Positions 46,454-54,992 of a DNA stretch of 64,000 nt are shown here, piece after piece (within the stretch, counting starts at the first letter, position 1; the number at the start of each line of letters is the position of its first letter). Source of the DNA: Sphingobacterium alkalisoli (GTDB lineage: Bacteria; Bacteroidota; Bacteroidia; Sphingobacteriales; Sphingobacteriaceae). A model generated the notes under the pieces. That model made no database searches, was not told where the DNA came from, and saw nothing but the letters and a program-made list of their open reading frames with translations. Where the stretch lies: assembly GCF_005049105.1 (NCBI RefSeq), contig NZ_SUKA01000012.1:1-64000 (forward strand), read 5' to 3'. A program made the position numbers and the translations under genes.

Positions 46454-47992
46454 TTATTCTCCAGTTTTATTAAGGCGTAACTTTTTATAAAACAAATCCT
46501 TAATAATCGCTTTCTCCGTACTGTTCATTGCCAGTGTATACACCAAAAAGGAGACCGACAGCAACGTAAAGATAATGATTAATAGCAACCGCCATATCGG
46601 ATCCGTCACAAAAAAATACGGAACTAACGGAAGTATCGGCGCCAGTACCAACACCGTAGCACACTTCACAACTACTTGGTTCATATATCCCCTCAATGAC
46701 AAGTCAATCATAGGTCGAATTAATACAACGCGGAGTACTTGACCTAAAATCGTGATCACCAAATGAACGACAAAAACCGACTCCGGCGCGTAACCAAGCC
46801 AAAGAAACAGGTAACTCACCGGAACCACTAACAATAAGAGCGTACCCAAAGTTGCCTGATACCGCTTTATCTTTCCTGTCGCTTTAGCAGAAAAAATCAA
46901 TGGATTTGCTAAGCTATCCACAAGAGAAATACACATCATAATGCGAACAAAATTAATGGTATGCTCGGGAACGATCTTCAGCCACCAGGTTAGCAGATTC
47001 TGCGCTTCCAGGAAAACGGGCAAGGATAACATCAGCAGTAAAAAGAAAGAAAATTTAGAACTTGCATAGATAAGCTTATGCATATAGACTAAGTCTTTCA
47101 CGGCATAGCTCTTAATAATCTGCGGATTTAACGCAGTCTGAAAACCGCCTATAAAGCGTGTCACAACGCCCTGAACTTGCGTAGCTATCCCCCGGGCCGC
47201 ATTTACCGGGGCACCGAAAAACATATTTAATAAAATATTAACCCCCTGGGTAAACATCAACACGGCCGAATCGCCAAACATACTCCAGCCGGCAAAGGAA
47301 CTCATTTCCTTCGCTGCCGCCTTGTTCCAACGAAACGCACCCCGTACCTCTGCGAAATTCCGAAAACAGTAAATCCAGGTAATGAACTGCATGAGCAACT
47401 GCGTGCAAAGCAATAATACGGCATAGATTTTCAATTTATCAAAATCTATTTCTTGAAGCAGGAAGACGATAGCCAATTTTAGAGAGATATCCAGAATTGA
47501 AAAATAAGCAAAGACACTCATCTTCTCATGCGCGATAATCGCTGCGCTATAAGGCACATTTATAATTGAAAAAAAAATGGTGATCACCGAAGCATGAAAT
47601 ACCCATAGGGCAGCCTCCATACGTTCGTCGGGAATATTCAGCTGTGTCTGCATAAACCAAGTTCCAACAGGTTCAGCCACAACACAGATCAGCAAAGCGA
47701 GCGCAATATGAATAATTAGTGCAGTACTGAAAATACTGCGCTGTCTATCGATATCTTTGTGTCCTAATTCGAAGGTAATAAAGCGGCTTGTCGACGAAGA
47801 CATAGCCGAATTCAGTATTCCAAACATCGCAACGACTCCCCCTACGACGTTTAATATACCAAAGTCTTCTACCCCTAATACGTTAAGAATTACGCGGGAG
47901 GTGTAGAGTCCCACCAGCATGCTAAAAAACATCTGCACGTAGAGCGCTAAGGTGTTTTTCGCAATGCGTGTTGTATTGTTGGTATCAGACAT
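46454..47992 (-). CDS. Wzx-type polysaccharide flippase (MATE/PST family)
   Basis: The protein has 512 residues with about 12-14 transmembrane helices. The N-terminus (NTLALYVQMFFSMLVGLYTS, then ILNVLGVEDFGILNVVGG) is a strong PST/Wzx signature. It translocates the lipid-linked repeat unit across the inner membrane. It lies 5 bases from the reductase gene and 16 bases from the pyruvyl transferase gene. Confidence 0.92.
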   Translation of the reverse strand: MSDTNNTTRIAKNTLALYVQMFFSMLVGLYTSRVILNVLGVEDFGILNVVGGVVAMFGILNSAMSSSTSRFITFELGHKDIDRQRSIFSTALIIHIALALLICVVAEPVGTWFMQTQLNIPDERMEAALWVFHASVITIFFSIINVPYSAAIIAHEKMSVFAYFSILDISLKLAIVFLLQEIDFDKLKIYAVLLLCTQLLMQFITWIYCFRNFAEVRGAFRWNKAAAKEMSSFAGWSMFGDSAVLMFTQGVNILLNMFFGAPVNAARGIATQVQGVVTRFIGGFQTALNPQIIKSYAVKDLVYMHKLIYASSKFSFFLLLMLSLPVFLEAQNLLTWWLKIVPEHTINFVRIMMCISLVDSLANPLIFSAKATGKIKRYQATLGTLLLLVVPVSYLFLWLGYAPESVFVVHLVITILGQVLRVVLIRPMIDLSLRGYMNQVVVKCATVLVLAPILPLVPYFFVTDPIWRLLLIIIFTLLSVSFLVYTLAMNSTEKAIIKDLFYKKLRLNKTGE

Positions 47993-47997
47993 CGCTC

Positions 47998-48957
47998 CTA
48001 TTTCCCAAACTCCGCTTCCAACATCCTGCGCAATCCCTGCTCCATGGTGTACGGCGGCACAAAACCTGAAGACATTGCTTTTGTTGAATCAAACTGGGTT
48101 ACCGCACAAAATTTCTTCACTCGTACGGAACTGATATTTAATTTTTTGCGGCTCACAAATGCCAATACGTCAAAGCCGTATCCGCCCATTAAGCCCAACC
48201 AATAGGGGATGCGAACTGTAGGAATTGGTTTATTTAGTATTTCGCCCGTATGGTAGACCAGATCGTTGGTGGTAAAATCAGGCTTATCCACATAGTTATA
48301 TACCTCATAACCTCCCTTTTGATCGTGGATCAAAAAAACAAGGAATGCCACGATATTACGGATGTACGACATCGATTTTTGATTGTCGCCCTTTCCAATC
48401 ATCATAAATTTACCTGTGGCGATCTGATTTAAGAGATTAAAAACATTTCCGCGGTTGTCTTCTCCAAAGATTACGGTTGGTCGCACGATACGGATCTGCC
48501 AATCGGCATGGCTTTTATACCATTCCTGCAGCACCTGCTCGGCCTGCCATTTACTCTTTCCGTAATGGTTGAATGGATCGACCGGTGTATTTTCATTAGG
48601 GTTATCCTTATCTAGGCCGTAGACGGCTACCGAACTGGTAAATACGATGTTTTTAATCCCATTGGCATCCATCGCTTCAAGCGTATTGCGCATCCCTTGC
48701 ACATTCACATCATAATATAACGACGTTGGCTTCACATCATCGCGGTGCTCTGCAGCCAGCAGCACGACCACATCCACGTCAGCCAACAAGCTGGTCAACG
48801 CTTCCTTATCCAATACATCAGCTATATGCGTAATATCCGCATATCGAGCACTTTGCTGCTTGTCAATATTGATGGTACTTGTGCCCAGCTCTTCCTGAAG
48901 AGAAGCGATCAGTTTTGTACCTACAAAACCAGATCCCCCAATGATGCCAATTTTCAT
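47998..48957 (-). CDS. NAD-dependent epimerase/reductase (WbpV-like SDR)
   Basis: The protein has 319 residues. The extended SDR has GGSGFVGTKLI for NAD(P) binding and YGKSK (NHYGKSKWQAE) with the catalytic Tyr and Lys. Position next to a WecA/WbpL-like transferase suggests the WbpV role, reducing a UDP-4-keto-6-deoxy sugar from the WbpM-type dehydratase. That substrate is inferred. It is 32 bases downstream of the transferase gene. Confidence 0.88.
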   Translation of the reverse strand: MKIGIIGGSGFVGTKLIASLQEELGTSTINIDKQQSARYADITHIADVLDKEALTSLLADVDVVVLLAAEHRDDVKPTSLYYDVNVQGMRNTLEAMDANGIKNIVFTSSVAVYGLDKDNPNENTPVDPFNHYGKSKWQAEQVLQEWYKSHADWQIRIVRPTVIFGEDNRGNVFNLLNQIATGKFMMIGKGDNQKSMSYIRNIVAFLVFLIHDQKGGYEVYNYVDKPDFTTNDLVYHTGEILNKPIPTVRIPYWLGLMGGYGFDVLAFVSRKKLNISSVRVKKFCAVTQFDSTKAMSSGFVPPYTMEQGLRRMLEAEFGK

Positions 48958-48989
48958 ACGGTAAAATATAACCTAAGATGTAATAATTC

Positions 48990-50147
48990 CTATTTGTTGC
49001 CCTGTTTTGCTAATGCTGCAACAGAAGGTTTGAACGCCTTTTCTTCAGTAGTAACATGCTTGCGATGGGCAATTTTATCCAAGGTCGCATGAAATAAACC
49101 CCAGAAAATCAAATCCAATGCTAGCACAATATTATTGCTGATATAATGCACCGTCACAGCGTTAAAGATACAAAAAAATGCGGCAAGCAAAATAATTGTT
49201 AACATCGCTTTCTGATGGTTCATTCCCATATCAAGCAATTTATGGTGTATATGGTTACGATCCGGCATAAAGAGACGATTGCCTGCTCTAAACCGTACCC
49301 ACATCACACGCGCTACATCCAATACCGGCACTAATAAAACCGTAAAGCCAACCACAATAGCACCTTCCGAAAAAGGCTGAACACCCGGATTGTTCATTGC
49401 GTAGCTCACCGAAAGGAAAGCCATCGAAAAGCCAAGTGTAAGACTTCCCGAGTCACCCATAAAGATCTTACGTTTCTTTTTGGATACGCCATATACATTA
49501 TACAGGAAAAAAGGAATCAGCACACCGGCGGTAATAAATGCAAATAAAGCATGCAACCAGGCGCAGTGGGCGGCAAACAAGCTACCCAACACCAAGCTAC
49601 CTACCGTAACCAAACCTGAACACAGTCCATCAATACCGTCGATCAGATTAACCGCATTGATAATCAACACCGTTGCAAAAATCGTTAGTGGGATACCCAC
49701 CCATGCCGGTAAATAGGTAATAAATAAGACGCCGTACATATCGTTGATCCATACACCTGACAGCGGAAGAAAAGATGCGACCAATATTTGAACAAAGAAT
49801 TTGAACTTGTGGTTCACGCCAATGAGATCATCGGTAAGGCCTAATACAAAAAGAATCACCAATCCGCACACTAATCCCATAATCATGGGGTATACTTCGT
49901 ATGTATCAATCTGAAGATCCAATAAATCTTGTTTATAACATAGGATGAGCGATAGTACCATCAATACGCACTGAATAGGCACAAATGTCGCTCCGCCTAA
50001 ACGGGACACTAATACCTGATGCGATTTACGCGGGTCAATTGGATCGAACAAGCGCTTACGGTAGCTGATCAGGAGAATGTAAGGGATTAGCAAGCGTCCT
50101 AAATAGAAGGCAACCCCAAATGCGAACAGAACAACCATTAATTTCAT
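48990..50147 (-). CDS. Polyprenyl-phosphate sugar-1-phosphate transferase (WecA/WbpL family)
   Basis: The protein has 385 residues and ~11 transmembrane helices. Conserved WecA/MraY motifs are DDLIGVNHKFKFFVQI, VNLIDGIDGLCSG, FMGDSGSLTLGF and the DRNHIHHKLLDMGM His motif. It starts synthesis by linking a HexNAc-1-phosphate (often FucNAc or QuiNAc in WbpL relatives) to undecaprenyl phosphate. It is the first gene of locus 1. Confidence 0.93.
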   Translation of the reverse strand: MKLMVVLFAFGVAFYLGRLLIPYILLISYRKRLFDPIDPRKSHQVLVSRLGGATFVPIQCVLMVLSLILCYKQDLLDLQIDTYEVYPMIMGLVCGLVILFVLGLTDDLIGVNHKFKFFVQILVASFLPLSGVWINDMYGVLFITYLPAWVGIPLTIFATVLIINAVNLIDGIDGLCSGLVTVGSLVLGSLFAAHCAWLHALFAFITAGVLIPFFLYNVYGVSKKKRKIFMGDSGSLTLGFSMAFLSVSYAMNNPGVQPFSEGAIVVGFTVLLVPVLDVARVMWVRFRAGNRLFMPDRNHIHHKLLDMGMNHQKAMLTIILLAAFFCIFNAVTVHYISNNIVLALDLIFWGLFHATLDKIAHRKHVTTEEKAFKPSVAALAKQGNK

Positions 50148-50384
50148 AATATCTTTTATTTAACTGTTATCTCAAAAAAACAACCCGAATTAAGTAGAAA
50201 AACAGCAATATTTGCCTTGTAACTCTTTAACTCTGAGCTACAAAAATAAGTCAACTGTCTCCCCTTACAGCAGGTTTCGAGCTGTTTAATTGTATTTGTA
50301 GCGATACCTCCACAAACGAACTACATTTTACTTCTCATCCGCACTTATCGTAATAGTAGCTACCTCGCAGCGGAAGAAATTTTG

Positions 50385-50392
50385 TAGCTTTG
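50385..50392 (+). promoter_or_regulatory. Candidate -7 element of the HAD-hydrolase operon
   Basis: TAGCTTTG matches TAnnTTTG and lies 41 bases before the HAD-gene start in the divergent intergenic region (50148-50433). A minus-strand TATTTTTG at 50241-50248 may serve locus 1. Neither has a clearly spaced -33 TTG. Confidence 0.35.
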
Positions 50393-50433
50393 TTCATTAT
50401 GGAAGTTCATTTATCACTTAAATTCAACCTCAA

Positions 50434-50871
50434 ATGGTTATAGCCGTTGATTTTGATGGAACGATTGTGGAACACCGGTACCCACGGATCGGAAAACCCA
50501 TTCCTTTCGCCATCGAAACACTCCAAAAACTACATGCCGATCGCCATCTATTGATTTTGTGGACGGTTAGGGAAGGCGAACTGTTGCAGGAAGCAATTGA
50601 TTACTGTGCATCAAAAGGGCTACACTTTTACGCCCATAATGCCAATTTTCCGGAAGAAAACCGATTGGATGCCCCGCGAAAGTTGACCGCTGATATCTTC
50701 ATCGATGACAGGAATCTGGGCGGATTGGTGGATTGGGAAGTTATGTACCAAGTGATTACGGCACTACGTAAGGGCAGTACTATTGCACCTATGTATAATG
50801 TGGAGGAAGGAGGCAATGTTCAGCGCCGCAAACAGAAGAAAGGTTTTCTGGCCAGTTTATTTAAATCATAG
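50434..50871 (+). CDS. HAD-superfamily hydrolase (BT0820-like)
   Basis: The protein has 145 residues. The catalytic motif DFDGT gives Asp6 and Asp8; the second motif is LILWTVREGE, and DIFIDDRNLGG gives the motif-IV acidic residues. It belongs to a short HAD group without a cap domain common in Bacteroidota. Its substrate is unknown. It lies 11 bases before the thioredoxin-like lipoprotein gene and probably shares its transcript. Confidence 0.85.
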   Translation: MVIAVDFDGTIVEHRYPRIGKPIPFAIETLQKLHADRHLLILWTVREGELLQEAIDYCASKGLHFYAHNANFPEENRLDAPRKLTADIFIDDRNLGGLVDWEVMYQVITALRKGSTIAPMYNVEEGGNVQRRKQKKGFLASLFKS

Positions 50872-50882
50872 TAGCGAATCAT

Positions 50883-51797
50883 ATGAGAATCACTCCGGTT
50901 TATCCTACCCCGCGAATCTGGGTATTGCTCTTTTTAACCTCATTTGCGATAGCAACTTCTTGTGGATCACCTCCGCAAACTAAAAAAAACAACGAAGCAA
51001 CCGAGAAGATCCCTTCGCGCTCGGCACTAGACGTACAGATTGATACGTATTGGGATCGGTTTGATTTCAGCGACAGCAGTTGGGTGGTCCATGTAGATAC
51101 GGCCGAACAGGCTTTGGTGGATTACCTGTATCTTTTACAGCAAGCTTCTGCACAAAAAGCAGATAGCGCCATGCGGAGCCTGTTAGCCCGAGCCAAAAGA
51201 AACCCCAAGATATTTGATTTTTTTAACACCACCTATCAGCGGTACCTTTATGATCCCAATTCGCCGATGCGCAATGAAAAATTATATGAATCGGTGCTGG
51301 GCTTCGGGATTGATTCGACCGACATCGCCGCACATGAAAAAGACCGCCTGCAAGCGAAGCTCAGATTGATCCGGAGGAATAATCCCGGCGAAAAAGCAGA
51401 AAACTTTTCTTATCAGACAAGGTCAGGATCTCCCCACAAACTGTATGATCTACAGGCTACCCATTTGTTATTACTTTTTTACGAACCGGGCTGTGCCAGT
51501 TGTGAGGAGACGATTGAAACCCTTAAGCAGATGCCAGCCATTACCGAGGCCATTCAACGTGGGAGTCTTAATATCCTTGCTATCTACGCCACCGGAAATC
51601 TAGAGGTATGGCAAAAACATCAAAATACTATTCCCGACTCTTGGATTGATGGCATCGACACAGAGCAGGCGATTCTTGGAAATAACCTTTATGATTTGAA
51701 AGCTTCGCCAACGATGTATTTATTAGATCACAATAAGAAAGTCATCTTAAAAGACGCTCCACTAGGTCAGGTTATGCAATACCTACAGGGAAGGTAA
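50883..51797 (+). CDS. DUF5106/TlpA-like thioredoxin-fold lipoprotein
   Basis: The protein has 304 residues. A lipoprotein signal (LLFLTSFAIATSC) places it at a membrane in the periplasm. A helical DUF5106-type region spans about 50-165. The thioredoxin-like domain follows with LFYEPGCASCEETIETLKQM, where the CxxC pair is GCASC. A cis-proline-like SPTMYLLD is present. It is probably a periplasmic disulfide reductase or isomerase-like protein with unknown partner. Confidence 0.8.
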   Translation: MRITPVYPTPRIWVLLFLTSFAIATSCGSPPQTKKNNEATEKIPSRSALDVQIDTYWDRFDFSDSSWVVHVDTAEQALVDYLYLLQQASAQKADSAMRSLLARAKRNPKIFDFFNTTYQRYLYDPNSPMRNEKLYESVLGFGIDSTDIAAHEKDRLQAKLRLIRRNNPGEKAENFSYQTRSGSPHKLYDLQATHLLLLFYEPGCASCEETIETLKQMPAITEAIQRGSLNILAIYATGNLEVWQKHQNTIPDSWIDGIDTEQAILGNNLYDLKASPTMYLLDHNKKVILKDAPLGQVMQYLQGR

Positions 51798-51821
51798 GCC
51801 ACTCCTCGTTTACATTCCCTT

Positions 51822-52826
51822 TTAGAAAGTCGCTACGCGTGTTGCAATCGCACCCATATCCAAACCGACAGCCTGCTCTAAGGCATCCGTTGCAAATCGC
51901 AGGGAATTCAATAGGTATCCTTTACTCGCCACGAGCTCCGGTTTGTCCACCACATGCACAGCAGCTTTCGTAGCAAATTCAGCGGTAAAACAGGCGATCA
52001 GATCGGCATAATAGGCCCCTCCACCGCATAAATACAGTCGTTTTGCGATCTGCAGACTTTTGTCGTTCAAGACCGACTGAAGGGCGGGAGACACTACTTC
52101 TTCATAATATGTTTCCAGTGCTTGTTTTCGGATTGCACGAAGATCGATCAATTTACTGTTGATGTAAATATACCCCTCTTGAAAAGCTTCGTCCAACTGC
52201 TGTAGATTGTCGAGTCGCACATCGTAGTCCTTTTCCAATTGGGAGCGCACTAGATTTACTGCGCGATGCAAACCGGGTATGCTCGATGTTGCACTTGTCA
52301 CTACGCCATTGTCCGTACTTAAGCCAGTCTCCACTGTACCAAATCCCAGGCTCAGCACCGCAAAAGATCCACTTACCTGGTCAGGCCCCTTACGAAGTGC
52401 AATCATACAACTTACAATCATCGGAAGCACCTCCACGCGTGCGATATTAATTTCTACGATTTCGACCTCGTCTATTTCAGCATCGTTATTACTCAGTTCC
52501 ACAACATGTTTCCCCATCAATTGCGCAGAAGCCGACTCTTTGTAGGTGTGATACGTATTACTCGGAAAGCCCAACGTAACCACAAGCGGACTTACTGTTT
52601 GGCGAGTCGCCAAAATGGGAGCGGCCAGCACAACGAGCTGATGAACTAAATCGCTCGCATGTGCGTTTGTGTCATCTACTTGTTCAGCGACCTCAGGTTG
52701 TATTAGATTTCCTTGCTTTAGATTTGGTCGTCCTTTCATACCATTCAATAGCGGCATTGGAGCAGAAGCCGGAAACATTACACTAGGCGCTTGAAGCAGA
52801 CTAGAAAAAGATTGGATATCGTACAT
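51822..52826 (-). CDS. ParM/StbA-like actin homologue, N-terminal loop missing
   Basis: The protein has 334 residues. The second half is actin-like: the phosphate-2 region SFAVLSLGFGTVETGLSTDN, the EAFQEGYIYI segment, and RLYLCGGGAYYADLIACF then DKPELVASKGYLLNSLRFA, which match ParM-type proteins. The first nucleotide loop (phosphate-1, usually near residue 10 with DxGxxxxK) is not found after this ATG. A plausible version lies just upstream behind an in-frame stop. The protein may be a decayed or split filament-forming ATPase. No ParR-like partner was recognised nearby. Confidence 0.75.
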   Translation of the reverse strand: MYDIQSFSSLLQAPSVMFPASAPMPLLNGMKGRPNLKQGNLIQPEVAEQVDDTNAHASDLVHQLVVLAAPILATRQTVSPLVVTLGFPSNTYHTYKESASAQLMGKHVVELSNNDAEIDEVEIVEINIARVEVLPMIVSCMIALRKGPDQVSGSFAVLSLGFGTVETGLSTDNGVVTSATSSIPGLHRAVNLVRSQLEKDYDVRLDNLQQLDEAFQEGYIYINSKLIDLRAIRKQALETYYEEVVSPALQSVLNDKSLQIAKRLYLCGGGAYYADLIACFTAEFATKAAVHVVDKPELVASKGYLLNSLRFATDALEQAVGLDMGAIATRVATF

Positions 52827-52832
52827 TTTGTC

Positions 52833-52922
52833 TTAATTATTAGAAATTAACCTCGATTTGAAGCTGAAGCCGTCACGATTTACATCCACCCATACCAAGG
52901 TATCGTTTGCACTTCGGTCCAT
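52833..52922 (-). pseudogene. Upstream mini-ORF with the missing ParM-like nucleotide loop
   Basis: A 29-codon ATG-to-TAA frame (52922 to 52833) reads MDRSANDTLVWVDVNRDGFS and then FKSRLISNN. It contains VWVDVNRDGFSFK, which looks like the actin phosphate-1 loop. The stop is in the same frame as the ParM-like gene, and only two codons separate the TAA from its ATG at 52826. Either a nonsense mutation broke the gene, or the two pieces are made by coupled re-initiation or readthrough. Confidence 0.5.
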
Positions 52923-52980
52923 CCGAGATTGCTCGACGACAAACTATGTTTTTCATTCGGGTTAAATACCAAGCTCAAAG

Positions 52981-53028
52981 GTACCACCCAAAAACAACAA
53001 AAAACCTACCCCAATGGGTGGTTTTTTT
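52981..53028. terminator. Orphan hairpin terminator
   Basis: A stem accc/gggt with long A and T flanks (aaaaaacctacccc then atgggtggtttttt, 52998-53028) forms a bidirectional-type terminator. A further gtaccaccc copy lies at 52981-52989. No gene on either strand ends here, which suggests a deleted neighbour. Confidence 0.55.
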
Positions 53029-53766
53029 CGAAACCAAAATGATCGGTCATGTGTGGCAACGCGCACATGATTATGAGCGAGTAAGATCATTCACTATGGA
53101 AAATGGATTGAAAATGGTATTTGTCCTAGAAAACACTGATCGAGCAGTGAATTGGATCACACTGAACCGAAATATTATTTCGCAAAACGTAATCGCACCA
53201 GTAACATCTCCCAATACTATCAGTGCATAAAGAGATCGTAGTGTAATACACAGAATACACTTCTAACAGGTTTAAGCAGCGATTATTGTGTATTTTCGGT
53301 GTGAGATCCTCCCCCTTAAACATCAAATACGAGATTATGTCGTCCATTTACAGCTTATACTTTGCGCCAAACAGGAGTAAAAAGTCGGCAATGTACATTG
53401 TGCCCGTCGCATTGTGCGAGTAGTTTGTTGTAAACAGACCATACATTAGCAAAAACAGACGTCTGTATGCGGAAAAGTCAGTACACTTTGCGATAAACTG
53501 TAGACTGTTTGCCGATTTTGCAGTATTGTATGGGTTAGACGTACCTATGTAAGTCCATTTCACGTATACAAGTACCTACATGTCACTTCAGTTTTTGACA
53601 AAACGACGTAATAATCTCGCATTGTATAGTCTGTAAATGACGAACTATAACCTGTTTATGGCAATGTATATGTACAAAATGGGTTATATTTTCGACAGAA
53701 GAATATTTATTAACCATACGACTTACGCGTTATAAGGATTTCCATATTTGCGACAGACTAAACTGG
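53029..53766. other. Gene-poor region before the toxin-antitoxin island
   Basis: No ORF in this 740-base stretch looks real: frames on both strands are short, odd in composition or overlap each other. The sequence has a low-complexity, degenerate look with a 12-bp palindrome (caatgtacattg, 53389-53400). It appears to be decayed or non-coding DNA. Confidence 0.4.
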
Positions 53767-53799
53767 TTTCCTCTGCTTTTCTCCTGACCAATAGGCCAC
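53767..53799. repeat. Direct repeat, left copy
   Basis: A 33-base segment recurs at 55932-55965; the final 22 bases (53778-53799, matching 55944-55965) are identical and the remainder differs by small changes. The two copies are about 2.17 kb apart and bracket the toxin-antitoxin pair and gene remnants. They may be recombination or insertion boundaries. Confidence 0.7.
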
Positions 53800-54069
53800 A
53801 TGATAGCTGGAAAATTTTATAAATTATGTTACGAATTGGACAGAGACTTCCATCATTGGGCTATGAAGATTTATCCGAATATAAGATTACCAACCGAAGA
53901 AGAAAGAAAGTATTAATTGAAAATTTTCACAACAAACCTACCAAGTAGAAGCCTTTATAACAGAAGGTCAAGCAATTTAGGTATCAAACAAATTAGGGAA
54001 ATTTATATCAATCATCTTAAAGAAGAGATTCTTGAATTAAGAAATAAGGTTGAATCATTAACTAAATAA
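53800..54069 (+). pseudogene. Gene remnant interrupted by an in-frame stop
   Basis: An ATG at 53800 opens a 38-codon frame (LCYELDRDFHHWAMKIYP, LPTEEERKY) to a TAA at 53914. The same frame continues with a 50-codon segment (IREIYINHLKEEILELRNKV) to a TAA at 54067. Both halves have coding-like composition and charge. It reads as one small gene broken by a nonsense change, immediately after the direct repeat. I do not recognise the family. Confidence 0.35.
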
Positions 54070-54094
54070 TAACTCGCAGAACCTATGGGCTGTT

Positions 54095-54126
54095 TTGTGA
54101 ATGGTAAAAAATAATGCGTAAATTTG
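54095..54126 (+). promoter_or_regulatory. Bacteroidota promoter of the toxin-antitoxin operon
   Basis: A TTG at 54095-54097 and TAAATTTG at 54119-54126 (21-base spacing) match the -33/-7 consensus TTG...TAnnTTTG. The antitoxin ATG at 54131 is only four bases downstream, so the message is probably leaderless or nearly so. Confidence 0.65.
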
Positions 54127-54130
54127 TGGA

Positions 54131-54379
54131 ATGACAACGTTAACGGTAAATATAGACAACGATAAAGATCTCCCCGTATTGAAGGAAATCCTGAATCGTT
54201 TTGGCTTGCGCTATAAGATAGACAAGCAGGCCGGATTGGACAAAGATGGTGAAAAGCTATATAAAAAACTGAAACAGTCCTTCGGCGAAATCAAGGAATG
54301 GGAAGCAGGAAACGTGAAATTGCAGAACGCCAAGGATGCTATTGCCGAAATTGAAGCGGAATTAGCCAATGACATTTGA
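54131..54379 (+). CDS. RelB-like antitoxin
   Basis: The protein has 82 residues with a beta-strand start (MTTLTVNIDNDKDLPVLKEI) and a charged helical C-terminus (DAIAEIEAELAND), as in antitoxins whose tail wraps the toxin. It overlaps the RelE-like gene by 11 bases. The order antitoxin then toxin, size and coupling support the call; sequence similarity to RelB itself is weak. Confidence 0.78.
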   Translation: MTTLTVNIDNDKDLPVLKEILNRFGLRYKIDKQAGLDKDGEKLYKKLKQSFGEIKEWEAGNVKLQNAKDAIAEIEAELANDI

Positions 54380-54701
54380 GGTTGTTTTAACGTCGGGCTT
54401 CAAGAAAGACCTGAAACGGATTGCCAAAAAACACCGCCAAATCCTGAATGACATCAGGCAGCTAAGCGATGAATTGGCTGAAAAGCCAACGTTAGGGACT
54501 GATTTAGGCCAGAATGTTTACAAAATCCGGCTAGCTATATCAGGTACTGCCAAAGGCAAATCAGGTGGTGCGCGTGTGATTACCTATGTAAAAGTGGTCG
54601 GGCAAACAGTGGTCTTATCCGAAATTTACTTAAAGAATGAATATGATACCGTCGATGCAGATGCCGTTATACAGCGGTTGATAGATGAAGGTGTTATTTA
54701 A
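54369..54701 (+). CDS. RelE/ParE-superfamily toxin
   Basis: The protein has 110 residues. The core (FEVVLTSGFKKDLKRIAKKH, VYKIRLAISGTAKGKSGGAR, VLSEIYLKNEYD) matches the RelE/ParE-like fold of the type II toxins that cleave mRNA on the ribosome or act on gyrase. It overlaps the antitoxin gene. It lies inside the direct-repeat-bracketed island. Confidence 0.83.
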   Translation: MTFEVVLTSGFKKDLKRIAKKHRQILNDIRQLSDELAEKPTLGTDLGQNVYKIRLAISGTAKGKSGGARVITYVKVVGQTVVLSEIYLKNEYDTVDADAVIQRLIDEGVI

Positions 54702-54791
54702 TGAAGTGTTGGATTTGGTGGATAAATTATCCAACTCCGTTAGCGTCGGTATAAGCAAATCCCTGGGGCGTGGACTTTGTCCCGTGCTTAA

Positions 54792-54992
54792 CTAATAATA
54801 GTTGCGATCGGTGCTGATCTTTTCAACTCCTTTTTTGGTAAAGATGGATACACTTTCTAACATCTGCCCGTCGGCTGCCGAGCGTACTTCACCTTGTAGA
54901 GTCCGCCCCGACTGCGTCCGGGCTTCACTAAACAACACATAGAAACATAACGTAAATACACAGCAGATTGCTGATCGCCTGCTTAACAACAT
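54792..54992 (-). pseudogene. Truncated TonB-dependent receptor (SusC-like) 5' fragment
   Basis: The 66-codon frame has a signal peptide (AICCVFTLCFYVLFSEA) and the start of a carboxypeptidase-regulatory-like domain (TLQGEVRSAADGQMLESVSI, then STDRNYY). SusC/TonB receptors begin this way, but here the frame stops where GxYxL should continue; the rest of the receptor is absent. It is a deletion remnant rather than a working gene. Confidence 0.6.

Noticed and set aside
52907-53230. Plus-strand frame of 107 codons
   Set aside because: It begins at TTG, contains the terminator hairpin and overlaps the ParM upstream mini-ORF antisense; composition is not protein-like.
53126-53563. Two minus-strand frames of 71-73 codons
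   Set aside because: They are odd in composition, one overlaps another frame, and there is no promoter, motif or recognisable family.
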